Assembly: GCA_031406575.1 (NCBI GenBank)
Contig: JANOHP010000015.1
Location: forward strand, 34,365 to 98,364
Length of the DNA: 64,000 nt
Origin: Ga0077555 sp031406575
Lineage (GTDB): Bacteria > Pseudomonadota > Alphaproteobacteria > Rhizobiales > Hyphomicrobiaceae
Direction of reading: 5' to 3'
Shown here piece by piece: positions 52,615 through 60,962 of the stretch (position 1 is the first letter of the stretch; every line of letters starts with the position of its first letter). A program made the position numbers and the translations under genes. A model generated the notes under the pieces. The model was not told the origin of the DNA. It ran no database searches and saw nothing but the letters and a program-made list of their open reading frames with translations.

Positions 52615-53175
52615 ATGGCCGCAACGACGGGACACAGCGCAGCGCCGCGGATCGTGCCGTTCGTCGACGTGGCGGTGTCCGCGCGCCAGCAGGCGGAGAT
52701 CGACGCGATTTTCTTTGCGGCCAGCGCGACCCAGTCTTTTGCCAGCGATACCGCGCGCGCCGCCTTTCGCGAACGGTGGCTCGGCCGGTATTTCTCGCTC
52801 TTTCCGCAGGATGGCTGGTTGGCGCTCGACGCGGAGGACGGCGTGCTCGGCTATCTCGTGAGCGCGCGTGAAGACCCCGCGCGCGATCCCGTCTTCGCCG
52901 ATATCGGCTACTTCGCGGACTTGGCCGACGTGACGCCGCTCTATCCGGCGCACCTGCATATCAACCTCGCCGAAAGTGCCCGCTCACGCGGTATCGGCGC
53001 GCGGCTCGTGGAGGCCTTCGTGTCGCGCCTTCGCGCCGAGGGCGTGCTGGGCGTGCACGTCGTGACCGGTGCCGGATCGCGCAACCGATCCTTTTACGCT
53101 CGGCTCGGGTTCGAGGTCGTTCGGGAGTTCGATTGGAAAGGCGCGGCCATCGTGATGTTGGGGCGGAAGATGTGA
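52615..53175 (+). CDS. GNAT family N-acetyltransferase
   Basis: A 186-residue protein starting at ATG 52615 (MAATTGHSAAPRIVPFVDVA), preceded by GGGGGAAA. The acetyl-CoA-binding motif is HLHINLAESARSRGIGARLV near 115-134, and the C-terminal GAGSRNRSFYARLGFEVVRE is the usual GNAT helix and strand. The acceptor is unknown. It is divergent from the GT17 gene, with about 100 bp between the starts. Confidence 0.88.
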   Translation: MAATTGHSAAPRIVPFVDVAVSARQQAEIDAIFFAASATQSFASDTARAAFRERWLGRYFSLFPQDGWLALDAEDGVLGYLVSAREDPARDPVFADIGYFADLADVTPLYPAHLHINLAESARSRGIGARLVEAFVSRLRAEGVLGVHVVTGAGSRNRSFYARLGFEVVREFDWKGAAIVMLGRKM

Positions 53176-53197
53176 GTTCAGCGCGATCGTGCGACGT

Positions 53198-53335
53198 TCA
53201 GAAACACCACACGCGCGACCCGAGCGCGGCCATGTCGGCCAAGATCGCTTCGCCTCGAACGGCCACGAGATAGCCTGCGCCCAGCAACAGGATGCTGGCG
53301 AGCATCGTCAAACCGATCTGAAGCGTGCGAGGCAT
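53198..53335 (-). CDS. 45-residue single-helix membrane protein
   Basis: The frame MPRTLQIGLTMLASILLLGA continues GYLVAVRGEA and ends SRVWCF. Residues 6-25 form one transmembrane helix. It lies 26 bp downstream of the MFS transporter gene on the same strand, so it could be co-transcribed and act as a small accessory subunit; that is speculation. No family is recognised. Confidence 0.5.
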   Translation of the reverse strand: MPRTLQIGLTMLASILLLGAGYLVAVRGEAILADMAALGSRVWCF

Positions 53336-53361
53336 CGCCGTTCGTCCCGTGCGTCTTCGTC

Positions 53362-54585
53362 TCAGGCGACCGCTGGCGCCGTCGGCCGTTCGACGGCGCG
53401 CTCGCGGATGGGCAGGTGAATCAGAGCCGCAAACAGCGCCAATCCGATCGAAATCCACCACATCATATCATAAGATTTGGTGAGATCGTACAGTCGGCCG
53501 CCCAGCCATAGGCCCACGAACGATCCAAGTTGGTGGGACAGAAAGACCAGCCCGAACAGCATCGACATCCATTGGGGTCCGAAAAAGGTCGCGACCATCG
53601 CGCTCGTCAGCGGCACGGTCGACAGCCAGAAGAAGCCGAGCAGGATGCTGACGCCGATGATCGTCCAGGCGTTCATGGGCAGGAACAACAGCCCCAAGAA
53701 CGCAAAAATACGCATGAAGTAGATGAAGGCCAGCGTCAGGCGTTTTTCCGCGAGCTTGGTCGATTGTCCGGCGAGGTACGTGCCGATGATGTTGGCGATG
53801 CCGACAGCCGTCAGCGCCGCAACGGCGACACCGCCGGGCAAGCCCTGGTCGGCAACGAAGGCGGGCAAGTGGACCGCGTAGAACGCGACGTGGAACCCGC
53901 AGACGAAGAAGCCGGCGATCAACAGCCAGAAACTGGGATATCGCAGCGCTTCCGACATGGCTTCGCCGAAGCCTTGCGGGCGGCCGGGCGCGGGAGCAAT
54001 AGCGCGTTTGGTGAACACCAGCGCCAGAGGCAGCAGCATCGCGATCGTCCCGGCCATCACGAGTAGTGTCGTCTTCCAGCCGAGCCATTCCATGAACAGA
54101 TGCGTGTAGGGGAATGCCAGAAAGCCACCGATCCCACCGGCCATGCCGAGGGAGGCCAGCGCTTGCGGACGTTTCTCGGCAGGTACCGCGCGACCGACCG
54201 CGCCCACGAGCGCCGAGACGCCGGTGCCGGCGATGCCGATCCCCAAAATGACTCCGCTGATCAACAGAGCGATCTCGCTCTGGGCTGCCCACATCGTCAA
54301 AAGGCCGGCGAGCGTCGCCACCGCGCCGATCACGATCACGGTGGCCGAACCGAACCGATCCGCAATGAAGCCCATGGGCATCGCGAATAAGCCCCACACC
54401 AAATTCGCAATCGCCATCGCCAGCGAGAAGGGTTCACGCCCGATGTTCAACTCCGTGGTCATCGGCGTCAGAAACAACCCCATGACCTGGCGTAGGCCCA
54501 TGGCCGTGCCCACGATCAGCCCCGCCGCCAAAATCACGAGCCAGACGGGATGGGCCGCTGTTACCGGCAAGAAGGACTTCTGCAT
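53362..54585 (-). CDS. MFS transporter
   Basis: A 407-residue protein with about 12 hydrophobic segments. Features include GFIADRFGSATVIVIGAVAT (loop 2-3 and helix 3), PAEKRPQALASLGMAGGIGG near 135, and a long central loop. The NTGP-like pattern VGTAMGLRQVMGLFLTPMTT near the N-terminus is seen in putative oxalate/monocarboxylate and drug-efflux branches. No neighbouring gene gives a substrate. Confidence 0.88.
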   Translation of the reverse strand: MQKSFLPVTAAHPVWLVILAAGLIVGTAMGLRQVMGLFLTPMTTELNIGREPFSLAMAIANLVWGLFAMPMGFIADRFGSATVIVIGAVATLAGLLTMWAAQSEIALLISGVILGIGIAGTGVSALVGAVGRAVPAEKRPQALASLGMAGGIGGFLAFPYTHLFMEWLGWKTTLLVMAGTIAMLLPLALVFTKRAIAPAPGRPQGFGEAMSEALRYPSFWLLIAGFFVCGFHVAFYAVHLPAFVADQGLPGGVAVAALTAVGIANIIGTYLAGQSTKLAEKRLTLAFIYFMRIFAFLGLLFLPMNAWTIIGVSILLGFFWLSTVPLTSAMVATFFGPQWMSMLFGLVFLSHQLGSFVGLWLGGRLYDLTKSYDMMWWISIGLALFAALIHLPIRERAVERPTAPAVA

Positions 54586-54857
54586 CGAATGCCTCGGACT
54601 TTCGGAGCTGCTTGGAGCGGGAGTTCAGTTTGGAACAGATCGCGCGGCGCGCTTTAATGCCATGCGGCACACATGCCTGCCACCCCGGTGCACCACAAGC
54701 GAATTCTTTGCAGGGCACACCTGAGCAGACCTCATAGGTCACTCGCCCGACGCACCGTCACACCCACACGTCGAACGCGCCGGGAAACGGCCGATTCGCC
54801 GGCTAATCCCGACCGGTAAAGCGCACGCAGAGCGATGCTTTGCTGACGACGGAGCCC

Positions 54858-55634
54858 TCAACCGTCGAGGCGCACGTTCAATCCGGCGGCCGCCATGTGG
54901 CGTTTGGCTTCGCCGATGGAAAACGTGCCGAAGTGGAAGATCGAGGCGGCAAGCACGGCGCTCGCATGCCCCTCGGCGACCCCGGCGACGAGATGGTCGA
55001 GGGTGCCGACGCCGCCCGACGCGATGACGGGTACGGGCACCGCATCCGCGATGGCGCGCGTCAGCGGCAGATCGAAACCGGCCTTGGTGCCGTCGCGGTC
55101 CATCGACGTCAGCAGAATTTCGCCGGCTCCCAATGACGCGACTTCCACGGCATAGGCGATCGCGTCGAGGCCGGTGGGCTTGCGACCGCCATGCGTGAAG
55201 ATCTCCCAGCGATCCGGCGTGCCGGGGGCCGACACCTTCTTGGCGTCGACGGCGACGACGATGCACTGGGCGCCGAACTTCTCCGCACCTTCGCGCACGA
55301 ATGCGCGACGGGTGACTGCCGCAGTGTTGATCGAGACCTTGTCGGCGCCCGCCTTCAACAGGCGGCGGATGTCGTCTGCCGTGCGCACACCACCGCCTAC
55401 GGTCAGCGGCATGAAGCACCGCTCCGCCGTGCGCTCGACGATGTCGAAGATGGTATCGCGGTTCTCGTGGCTGGCCGTGATGTCGAGAAAGCACAGTTCG
55501 TCGGCGCCGGCTGCATCATAGGCGGCGGCGGCTTCGACGGGATCTCCCGCGTCGACCAAGTCGACGAAGTTGACGCCCTTGACGACGCGGCCGTCCTTCA
55601 CGTCGAGACAGGGAATGACCCGGACTTTCAGCAT
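54858..55634 (-). CDS. hisF: Imidazole glycerol phosphate synthase cyclase subunit
   Basis: A 258-residue TIM-barrel enzyme with the two catalytic aspartates: Asp11 in VIPCLDVKDGRVVKGVNF and Asp130 in CIVVAVDAKK. FLDITASHENRD, LTVGGGVRTADDI and VIASGGVGTLDHL complete the HisF pattern, which separates it from HisA. It forms imidazole glycerol phosphate and AICAR together with the glutaminase HisH. Neither hisH, hisA nor hisE is adjacent; usually these are grouped. Its start overlaps the upstream VWA gene stop by seven bases. Confidence 0.96.
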   Translation of the reverse strand: MLKVRVIPCLDVKDGRVVKGVNFVDLVDAGDPVEAAAAYDAAGADELCFLDITASHENRDTIFDIVERTAERCFMPLTVGGGVRTADDIRRLLKAGADKVSINTAAVTRRAFVREGAEKFGAQCIVVAVDAKKVSAPGTPDRWEIFTHGGRKPTGLDAIAYAVEVASLGAGEILLTSMDRDGTKAGFDLPLTRAIADAVPVPVIASGGVGTLDHLVAGVAEGHASAVLAASIFHFGTFSIGEAKRHMAAAGLNVRLDG

Positions 55635-56413
55635 CGCAGTGTTCGATCCTCGGGCGGCAGAGCCGCAGGGTGTGGAGCCGTGGTGTCGTCGGCGATCTCG
55701 GTGACGAGCTTTTTCAAGACGGCATCGGCGAATTCCTCGAACGTCTGGGCGATGACCATGAACGCGTTCGGGCCGCCAATGACGTTGTTCTTATAGTGCT
55801 CGTCGAGGTTTGGCTCCAGCTCCAGGATTGGCAGGCCGTTGATCGTGATGCCCTTGGCGATGGCGTCGTCTCGCGCCTCCACAGCGGGGCGTCCGCGATT
55901 GTTGGCGCCGTCGCCGGAAATATCGATGACGCGGCGCATCGCAGCGTACGGCGGGCGGGCGAGCAGGGCGGCACCTCGATCAATGGCGCCACTGATCGAG
56001 GTGCCGCCCGAATAGAGCTGGCGCGGCGCCGTCTCGATCGCCGCAGCAAAGGCAGAGATCGAGGCTTCGTCTCGGATCAGCGTCCAGGGCACGACGTGAA
56101 CCTGCAATGCGGGGCCAGTCCACTGCACGACTGTGACGGCGATCGCGCCCTGGAGGCCGCCACCGCGAACGGCTTTCAGCACACGCGGATTGCGGAAGGC
56201 CGCAGCGTAGCCGTCCCTCTGGAGCTCGAAGCGACGCTGGTTGACGCTGCCCGATACGTCGACGGCCAGCACGAGATTGAGATCGACGGGCTGATTGGCG
56301 GCGGTCTGAGCCCAGACAGGGCGCGCCGATCGCGCCGCGACGAAGGGCGCCGCGGCGGCTGCGGTTGCGAGCCCGCAGAAGAAACGCCGCGTCGGAGCAG
56401 AGCGTTTGCGCAT
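55628..56413 (-). CDS. DUF1194 (VWA-like) exported protein
   Basis: A 261-residue protein starting at ATG 56413 (MRKRSAPTRRFFCGLATAAA). The twin-arginine TRRFF motif and hydrophobic stretch suggest Tat export, with cleavage near VWAQ. The mature part is a VWA fold: LVLAVDVSGSVNQRRFELQR is the MIDAS-type DxSxS, and GGTSISGAIDRGAALL and RRVIDISGDGANNRGRP follow. This is the DUF1194 pattern, whose function is unknown. It overlaps hisF by seven bases and probably shares its transcript. Confidence 0.88.
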   Translation of the reverse strand: MRKRSAPTRRFFCGLATAAAAAPFVAARSARPVWAQTAANQPVDLNLVLAVDVSGSVNQRRFELQRDGYAAAFRNPRVLKAVRGGGLQGAIAVTVVQWTGPALQVHVVPWTLIRDEASISAFAAAIETAPRQLYSGGTSISGAIDRGAALLARPPYAAMRRVIDISGDGANNRGRPAVEARDDAIAKGITINGLPILELEPNLDEHYKNNVIGGPNAFMVIAQTFEEFADAVLKKLVTEIADDTTAPHPAALPPEDRTLRC

Positions 56414-56486
56414 GGGCAAAGGCTAACGCGGGCGCGCACGCCCCGCAAACCGATTCGCCACCATGAACGCGTCTAAAAAGCGTGCC

Positions 56487-57329
56487 TTACGCGACCGGCA
56501 GTCCGAGTTTGGCCAACGCTGCGCGCAGCTGGTCACGGCCGCCCATGGCCTTGATCTTTTGGGTGCGGGACAGGACCCGTTCCGTCCAGGAGTACTGGGC
56601 CATCTCGTGCTGGCGTGAGTAGTGGGCGAGTTCGGCATCATAGGTCGCGCGGATCTCCTGGTCCTTCGCGCCTGAGTAGCGCTCGTGGTGCAGGATGGCC
56701 GATTGCGGCAGGCGCGGTTTGACGGCATTGGTCACGCCATCTGCCGCATAACCGATGCACAGGCCGAATACGCACATAGCGCCCGAAGGCAGGTCCAGAA
56801 GTTCGGCAACCCGCACCACGTCATTGCGCATGGCGCCGATATAGACGTTGGCGAGGCCCAGCGATTCAGCGGCCGTGACGGCGTTCTGCGCCGCGAGGGC
56901 CGCATCGATGGCGGCAACCAGATACGTCTCGAGGTAGGGCAGAACTTCCAACGGCACTTTTTCCTGGTCGCTCAAACGTTCCAGGCGCGAAACATCGGCG
57001 ATGAACGCCAAGAACAGCGGGCACTGCTCGATGTGTTTTTGATTGTTGGCGATGCGGGCGAACTCGGCGCGTGTGGCGGGGTTGTTGACGGCCACGACCG
57101 ACCACGTCTGCAGGTTGGAGCTGGTTGCGGCGGATTGCGCAGCGGCAATCAACGTCTCGAGCGTGCCGGCGGGCAGGGGATCGGGCTTGAAGCCGCGCAC
57201 GGACCGATGATCCAGCATCAGCGCGATGGCGTCGCTCCAGGGTCCCTTGGCGGGCATGGTCGTCTCGCCATAGCGCAGGGCGAGAGCCGAGGTCTGGGAG
57301 TGCTTGGGCGTCCAGGTCGTGGCTGTCAT
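56487..57329 (-). CDS. NADPH-dependent nitroreductase-family flavoprotein
   Basis: A 280-residue product starting MTATTWTPKHSQTSALALRY, preceded by AAGGAA. The NfsA-like pattern is HRSVRGFKPDPLPAGTLETL near 41, AAQSAATSSNLQTWSVVAV near 62-80 and ESLGLANVYIGAMRNDVVRV, then VFGLCIGYAADG. FMN binding is expected. Members reduce nitroaromatics, quinones or flavins with NADPH; the physiological substrate is not known. Confidence 0.9.
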   Translation of the reverse strand: MTATTWTPKHSQTSALALRYGETTMPAKGPWSDAIALMLDHRSVRGFKPDPLPAGTLETLIAAAQSAATSSNLQTWSVVAVNNPATRAEFARIANNQKHIEQCPLFLAFIADVSRLERLSDQEKVPLEVLPYLETYLVAAIDAALAAQNAVTAAESLGLANVYIGAMRNDVVRVAELLDLPSGAMCVFGLCIGYAADGVTNAVKPRLPQSAILHHERYSGAKDQEIRATYDAELAHYSRQHEMAQYSWTERVLSRTQKIKAMGGRDQLRAALAKLGLPVA

Positions 57330-57352
57330 GGGGTGTTCCTTGGGAGCTTGGA

Positions 57353-58495
57353 TCAATTGACGTGAGCTTCGGGTGTGGAGGGGTGATCTTTGGCGTCGAT
57401 GCGGGCCATACGGCTTTCCAGATAGTCGGCCGAGCGCATCTCGATGAGCCGGCTGGCTGTTCTTTCGAACAGGAAGGCCTCGTCTCCCTCCGGATGCAGG
57501 TCGTCGGGTTCGGCCTCGGCAGAGGCGATGAGGCCGACGCGGGCGTCGTAAAGCGTATCGATCAGCGTGATGAAGCGGCGGGCGGCATTGCGGCGCTCGC
57601 GCACCAAGCGGGGAATCCCATCGAGGATGAGGGTGTGGAAGTTCTGGGCGATGGCGAGGTAGTCGAGCGCGCCCAGGGGACGGTCGCACAGCTCGTCGAA
57701 TGTGAAGCGGGCGACGCCGCGCGAAGCCTGCGGGATCGTCAACGCGCGTCCCTTGACGTCGATCGGCATCGGTTTGCCGGCGCGATGGCCCGTGAGACGT
57801 GTGAACGCGGCGGTCAGCGCCTTGCGAGCGGCTTCGTCGACCGGCGTGAAATACAGCGTCTGCCCTTCGAGTTTTTCCAGTCGAAAATCCTTGTCGGCGA
57901 CCAGCTCCGTCACTGCCATATGGTGCTCGATCAGCGCGATCGAAGGCAGGAAAAGCTGGCGATTGAGGCCGTTCTCGTAGAGACGCGACGGGGGCACGTT
58001 GGAGGTTGCGACGATCACCACGTCGGTCTCGAACAGGCCTTTGAACAAGCGGCCCAGGATCATCGCATCCGCAATGTCGGTGACGTGGAATTCATCGAAG
58101 CACAGCAGCGCGCAGTCTTTTGCGATGTCGGCGGCAACCTGGGGAATGGGATCGCCCGGCACCGTCTTGCGCGCGGCACCGATGCGGTCGTGCACCTCGG
58201 ACATGAAAGCGTGGAAATGGGTGCGACGCCTGGCGGGGAGGTCGACGGCGTCGAAAAACAGATCCATCAACATGGTTTTGCCGCGGCCGACCTTGCCGTG
58301 AATGTAGAGGCCGCGGGGTGGTGGGGCCTTGCGCGAAAACAGACCAAACAGGCTGAAACCGCTCTCGGCCCGCCAGGCCTCGAGGGCCGTTGCCAAATCG
58401 TCGAGTTGCCGCGCGACAGCCAATTGCGCGCCATCCTCGTCCATTTCCCCCGCAATGATGCGGGCCCGGTAACTGTGTAGCGGTCCCTCGGTCAT
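57353..58495 (-). CDS. zapE: Cell division ATPase ZapE (AFG1-like)
   Basis: A 380-residue P-loop protein starting MTEGPLHSYRARIIAGEMDE. Walker A GKVGRGKTMLMD is at residues 67-78 (Lys73), Walker B LLCFDEFHVTDIADAMILGR near 133, and SNVPPSRLYENGLNRQLFLP near 170. The C-terminal DTLYDARVGLIASAE is family-typical. ZapE is a membrane-associated ATPase that modulates the Z ring in E. coli; the mitochondrial homologue AFG1 acts in protein quality control. Size is normal. Confidence 0.95.
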   Translation of the reverse strand: MTEGPLHSYRARIIAGEMDEDGAQLAVARQLDDLATALEAWRAESGFSLFGLFSRKAPPPRGLYIHGKVGRGKTMLMDLFFDAVDLPARRRTHFHAFMSEVHDRIGAARKTVPGDPIPQVAADIAKDCALLCFDEFHVTDIADAMILGRLFKGLFETDVVIVATSNVPPSRLYENGLNRQLFLPSIALIEHHMAVTELVADKDFRLEKLEGQTLYFTPVDEAARKALTAAFTRLTGHRAGKPMPIDVKGRALTIPQASRGVARFTFDELCDRPLGALDYLAIAQNFHTLILDGIPRLVRERRNAARRFITLIDTLYDARVGLIASAEAEPDDLHPEGDEAFLFERTASRLIEMRSADYLESRMARIDAKDHPSTPEAHVN

Positions 58496-58627
58496 GCGCG
58501 TCCAGTTCGTTGAATGGTCTGGGGACGGGAAGAGGCGGGGTGCGGGCGACAAGACACGCCATGGCCGACTGCCGTTCGCTGTCCCGAGGGTTCCGGCTAA
58601 CGGTCCCTCACGCCGGGGTCAAGCAGA

Positions 58628-58654
58628 ATGCCGCGCGGCCAAGCGGCGCGGCAT
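58628..58654 (-). terminator. Hairpin after the BioF2-like acyltransferase gene
   Basis: ATGCCGCGC (58628-58636) pairs with GCGCGGCAT (58646-58654), nine pairs with a nine-base loop, immediately beyond the stop of the gene that ends at 58661. On the minus strand a short TTCTGCTTG follows. It is a probable transcription end. Confidence 0.6.
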
Positions 58655-58660
58655 CTGCGT

Positions 58661-59824
58661 TCACTGCGCGCTGGCCTGCTGTTTGCGGATCTCGGTCAAC
58701 TCCGGGTCCATTTTGTCGAAGGCGATCAGGGGCGCGAACGCTTGGAAAATCCAGTTCGCCACCCGACCGCGATGGCGGAAATAAACCCACAGCTTGTCCA
58801 GACGGCTGCCGAGTTTGACTTTTTGAGCGTATGCCGTCTGGCCCGATTGCAGGCGCGTCTTGCGGTGGGCCAAGCAAAACCGAACGGCTTCCATCCAGGC
58901 CAGAAAGAACAGATTGTAATCGCGGCCGATGGGGTAGCGCATGCCCCAGAACTTGTCGATGACGCGGTCATTCTCGATGAACATGAGCTTGAAGGCCAGG
59001 AGGCGGCCATCGACGCGGCACAAGATGACCGCCGCTTTGTCTCCCAGTGCTGCGACAACGTCGCGGAAGTAAGCGGGCGTGAGCTGCTCGAAGTCGCCAT
59101 AGTCGAAGCGGCTGTTGCGCCGGGTTTCCTCATAGAGATCGAACAGCTCGTCCTCCAAGCCGTCGATCGAGTGGACAACGGTGACTTCGACCTTGGCAGC
59201 GGATTTCATCTTGCGCCGCAGCGTCGAGCGGTTGTTGGCGGAGAGGCTCTGGATGTAGTCGGCTTGGCTGGCAAACGGCAGATCGAGAACGCACACCGGC
59301 AACCCGGCGATGCGCGAAAAGCCGGCCTGGGCGAGGGTGTCGTGGAGATTGCCTGCTTGAGCGTCGATGAGATCTTTGATGGCGAGCAACGGCACGCGCT
59401 CGGCGGCGGCATAACGGTCGAGTCCCGCGAGCAGGGCGGCGAGGACATCGGCACGCTCGGCAGGCGACAGGTCGGGATCGAGGCCCAGGTGACAGCGGTC
59501 CGCCAGGGGCGAGCCGAGCCCCATGACGGGAAGCCCCACGAGCCGAGGCACGTGGCGGTACAGCCAATCACCAATCGGACGCCACCGGCCCTGGAGGGGT
59601 GTATCGAGACGATAGGTGATGCGGAACAGGGGGGCTGCGGCAACGAGCATGTTGCCGCGTCTCACACCGATGGCCTCGAACGAAAAGCCCGAAGGCGGCG
59701 CCGCCTCGATCGCCCGGTAATAGGCCCGGCCTTCGGCATCATCGGGGAAGAAACGGTCCCAATCCTGCTCGGCTATCTCTCCGACGCCGGAGAAATGTTC
59801 GATCGTCAAAGCGGCTTGGGTCAT
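58661..59824 (-). CDS. BioF2-like/GNAT-type acyltransferase
   Basis: A 387-residue protein with a two-part GNAT-like fold of the BioF2-like (PF13480) group: N-terminal EQDWDRFFPDDAEGRAYYRA, then SANNRSTLRRKMKSAAKVEV near 190, and FEQLTPAYFRDVVAALGDKA and FIENDRVIDKFWGMRYPIGR in the C-terminal half. Such proteins transfer acyl or aminoacyl groups, some to lipids or peptidoglycan (FemAB-like). The acceptor here is unknown. It is the last of a minus-strand group with an alpha/beta hydrolase and an aminotransferase. Confidence 0.85.
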   Translation of the reverse strand: MTQAALTIEHFSGVGEIAEQDWDRFFPDDAEGRAYYRAIEAAPPSGFSFEAIGVRRGNMLVAAAPLFRITYRLDTPLQGRWRPIGDWLYRHVPRLVGLPVMGLGSPLADRCHLGLDPDLSPAERADVLAALLAGLDRYAAAERVPLLAIKDLIDAQAGNLHDTLAQAGFSRIAGLPVCVLDLPFASQADYIQSLSANNRSTLRRKMKSAAKVEVTVVHSIDGLEDELFDLYEETRRNSRFDYGDFEQLTPAYFRDVVAALGDKAAVILCRVDGRLLAFKLMFIENDRVIDKFWGMRYPIGRDYNLFFLAWMEAVRFCLAHRKTRLQSGQTAYAQKVKLGSRLDKLWVYFRHRGRVANWIFQAFAPLIAFDKMDPELTEIRKQQASAQ

Positions 59825-59906
59825 CGATCCTGCTTTTGCGTGGTCGAACGCGTTGCACGCAACAGAACCTGCAAATCACATGCCGATAAGAACACTCGCT
59901 CGGGCT

Positions 59907-60785
59907 TTACTCGGCAGCGTTGACCTTGACGGCCTGTACTTTGGGCGCGGCTTTACCCAACCGAGCGGTTACGGCGCGGGCGAACTCGACAGACCGTTCG
60001 ACGACCAAGTTGCGTTGCCGATCGAGCGTGACGATGTGATAGCTGTCGTCGAGGACGAGCATGTCCACGGGACCGCCCAGGTGACGCTGCAAGTGGAAGG
60101 CATTGTCGAGGTCGGCGATGTCGTCGTTGCGCGGGTGCACGATCAGCGCCGGTACTTTGACTTCCGACAACCGCCGCTTGACCTTGGTGACGAGGGCGTT
60201 GAAGTGGGCAAAGCTGCGCAGCGGCGTGGTAAACACGCCAGCTTCCGAACTGTCGCTTCCCATCATGCTGTTAATGACGAATGAGCGAATGCGCTCGTCC
60301 TTGATACCGTAGGGAGCGCGCTCTTCGAGGTTCATTTCGATGTGCAAGCGCGTCGGATAAACCCACCGCAGAATGCGCGCGTACCACGGCATCGACCAAC
60401 CGTTCATCCATAGTGTGGGGGCATACAACACCACGCCCTCGACGTCATCAGGACGGTTCTGAGCGAGGTGGGTTGCCAGAATGCCGCCCATCGACAAGCC
60501 GCCCGCAAAAATGACGTCGCAATGCTCTTTCAGCCGATCGTGCGCGGCTTCGACGCTGTCGTACCATTCCTGCGACGTCGAGGTGCGAAGCTCCTCGACA
60601 GTTCCGCAGTGGCCCGCCAGCTGGCAGCAGGATACGGTGTATCCGGCGCGGGCAAGGCCTTGTGCCACGAACCGCAGCTCGACGGGAGTTCCGCCGAGCC
60701 CATGAATCAGCAGAAAACCGACGCGGCCGCCTGCGTGGAATGTACTTCTATCGACAGTACTCATTATTCGTTTTTTATCCGTCAT
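59907..60785 (-). CDS. Alpha/beta hydrolase, esterase or lipase type
   Basis: A 292-residue product read from MTDKKRIMSTVDRSTFHAGG; starts at 60764 or 60803 are also possible because no clear ribosome-binding site decides. It has the oxyanion HG motif LLIHGLGGTPVEL near 25, the nucleophile elbow GGLSMGG near 96 (Ser), an acid in IVHPRNDDIADLDNAF near 220, and the catalytic His in DDSYHIVTLDRQ near 250. It resembles monoglyceride lipase and carboxylesterase families. The substrate is unknown. Confidence 0.88.
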   Translation of the reverse strand: MTDKKRIMSTVDRSTFHAGGRVGFLLIHGLGGTPVELRFVAQGLARAGYTVSCCQLAGHCGTVEELRTSTSQEWYDSVEAAHDRLKEHCDVIFAGGLSMGGILATHLAQNRPDDVEGVVLYAPTLWMNGWSMPWYARILRWVYPTRLHIEMNLEERAPYGIKDERIRSFVINSMMGSDSSEAGVFTTPLRSFAHFNALVTKVKRRLSEVKVPALIVHPRNDDIADLDNAFHLQRHLGGPVDMLVLDDSYHIVTLDRQRNLVVERSVEFARAVTARLGKAAPKVQAVKVNAAE

Positions 60786-60934
60786 TTGCGCAGGTGAGAC
60801 CATTCTATATCTCACATTCCTACGCGGATCTGCTCAAAAACGCTACCCCGGATTGCACCCTATTATGCTCCGAGTGGTTGCGAGCCTTCGTCCTTGGACG
60901 GGTACGAACCCGCTTTTCGAGTGTCGAGTGTGCC

Positions 60935-60951
60935 CCCCGCCAGCGGCGGGG
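60935..60951 (-). terminator. Hairpin after the aminotransferase gene
   Basis: CCCCGCC (60935-60941) pairs with GGCGGGG (60945-60951) around an AGC loop, 11 bp beyond the stop of the aminotransferase gene ending at 60963. No T tract follows, so this is only a moderate call. Confidence 0.45.
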
Positions 60952-60962
60952 CGGTGGAGCGT

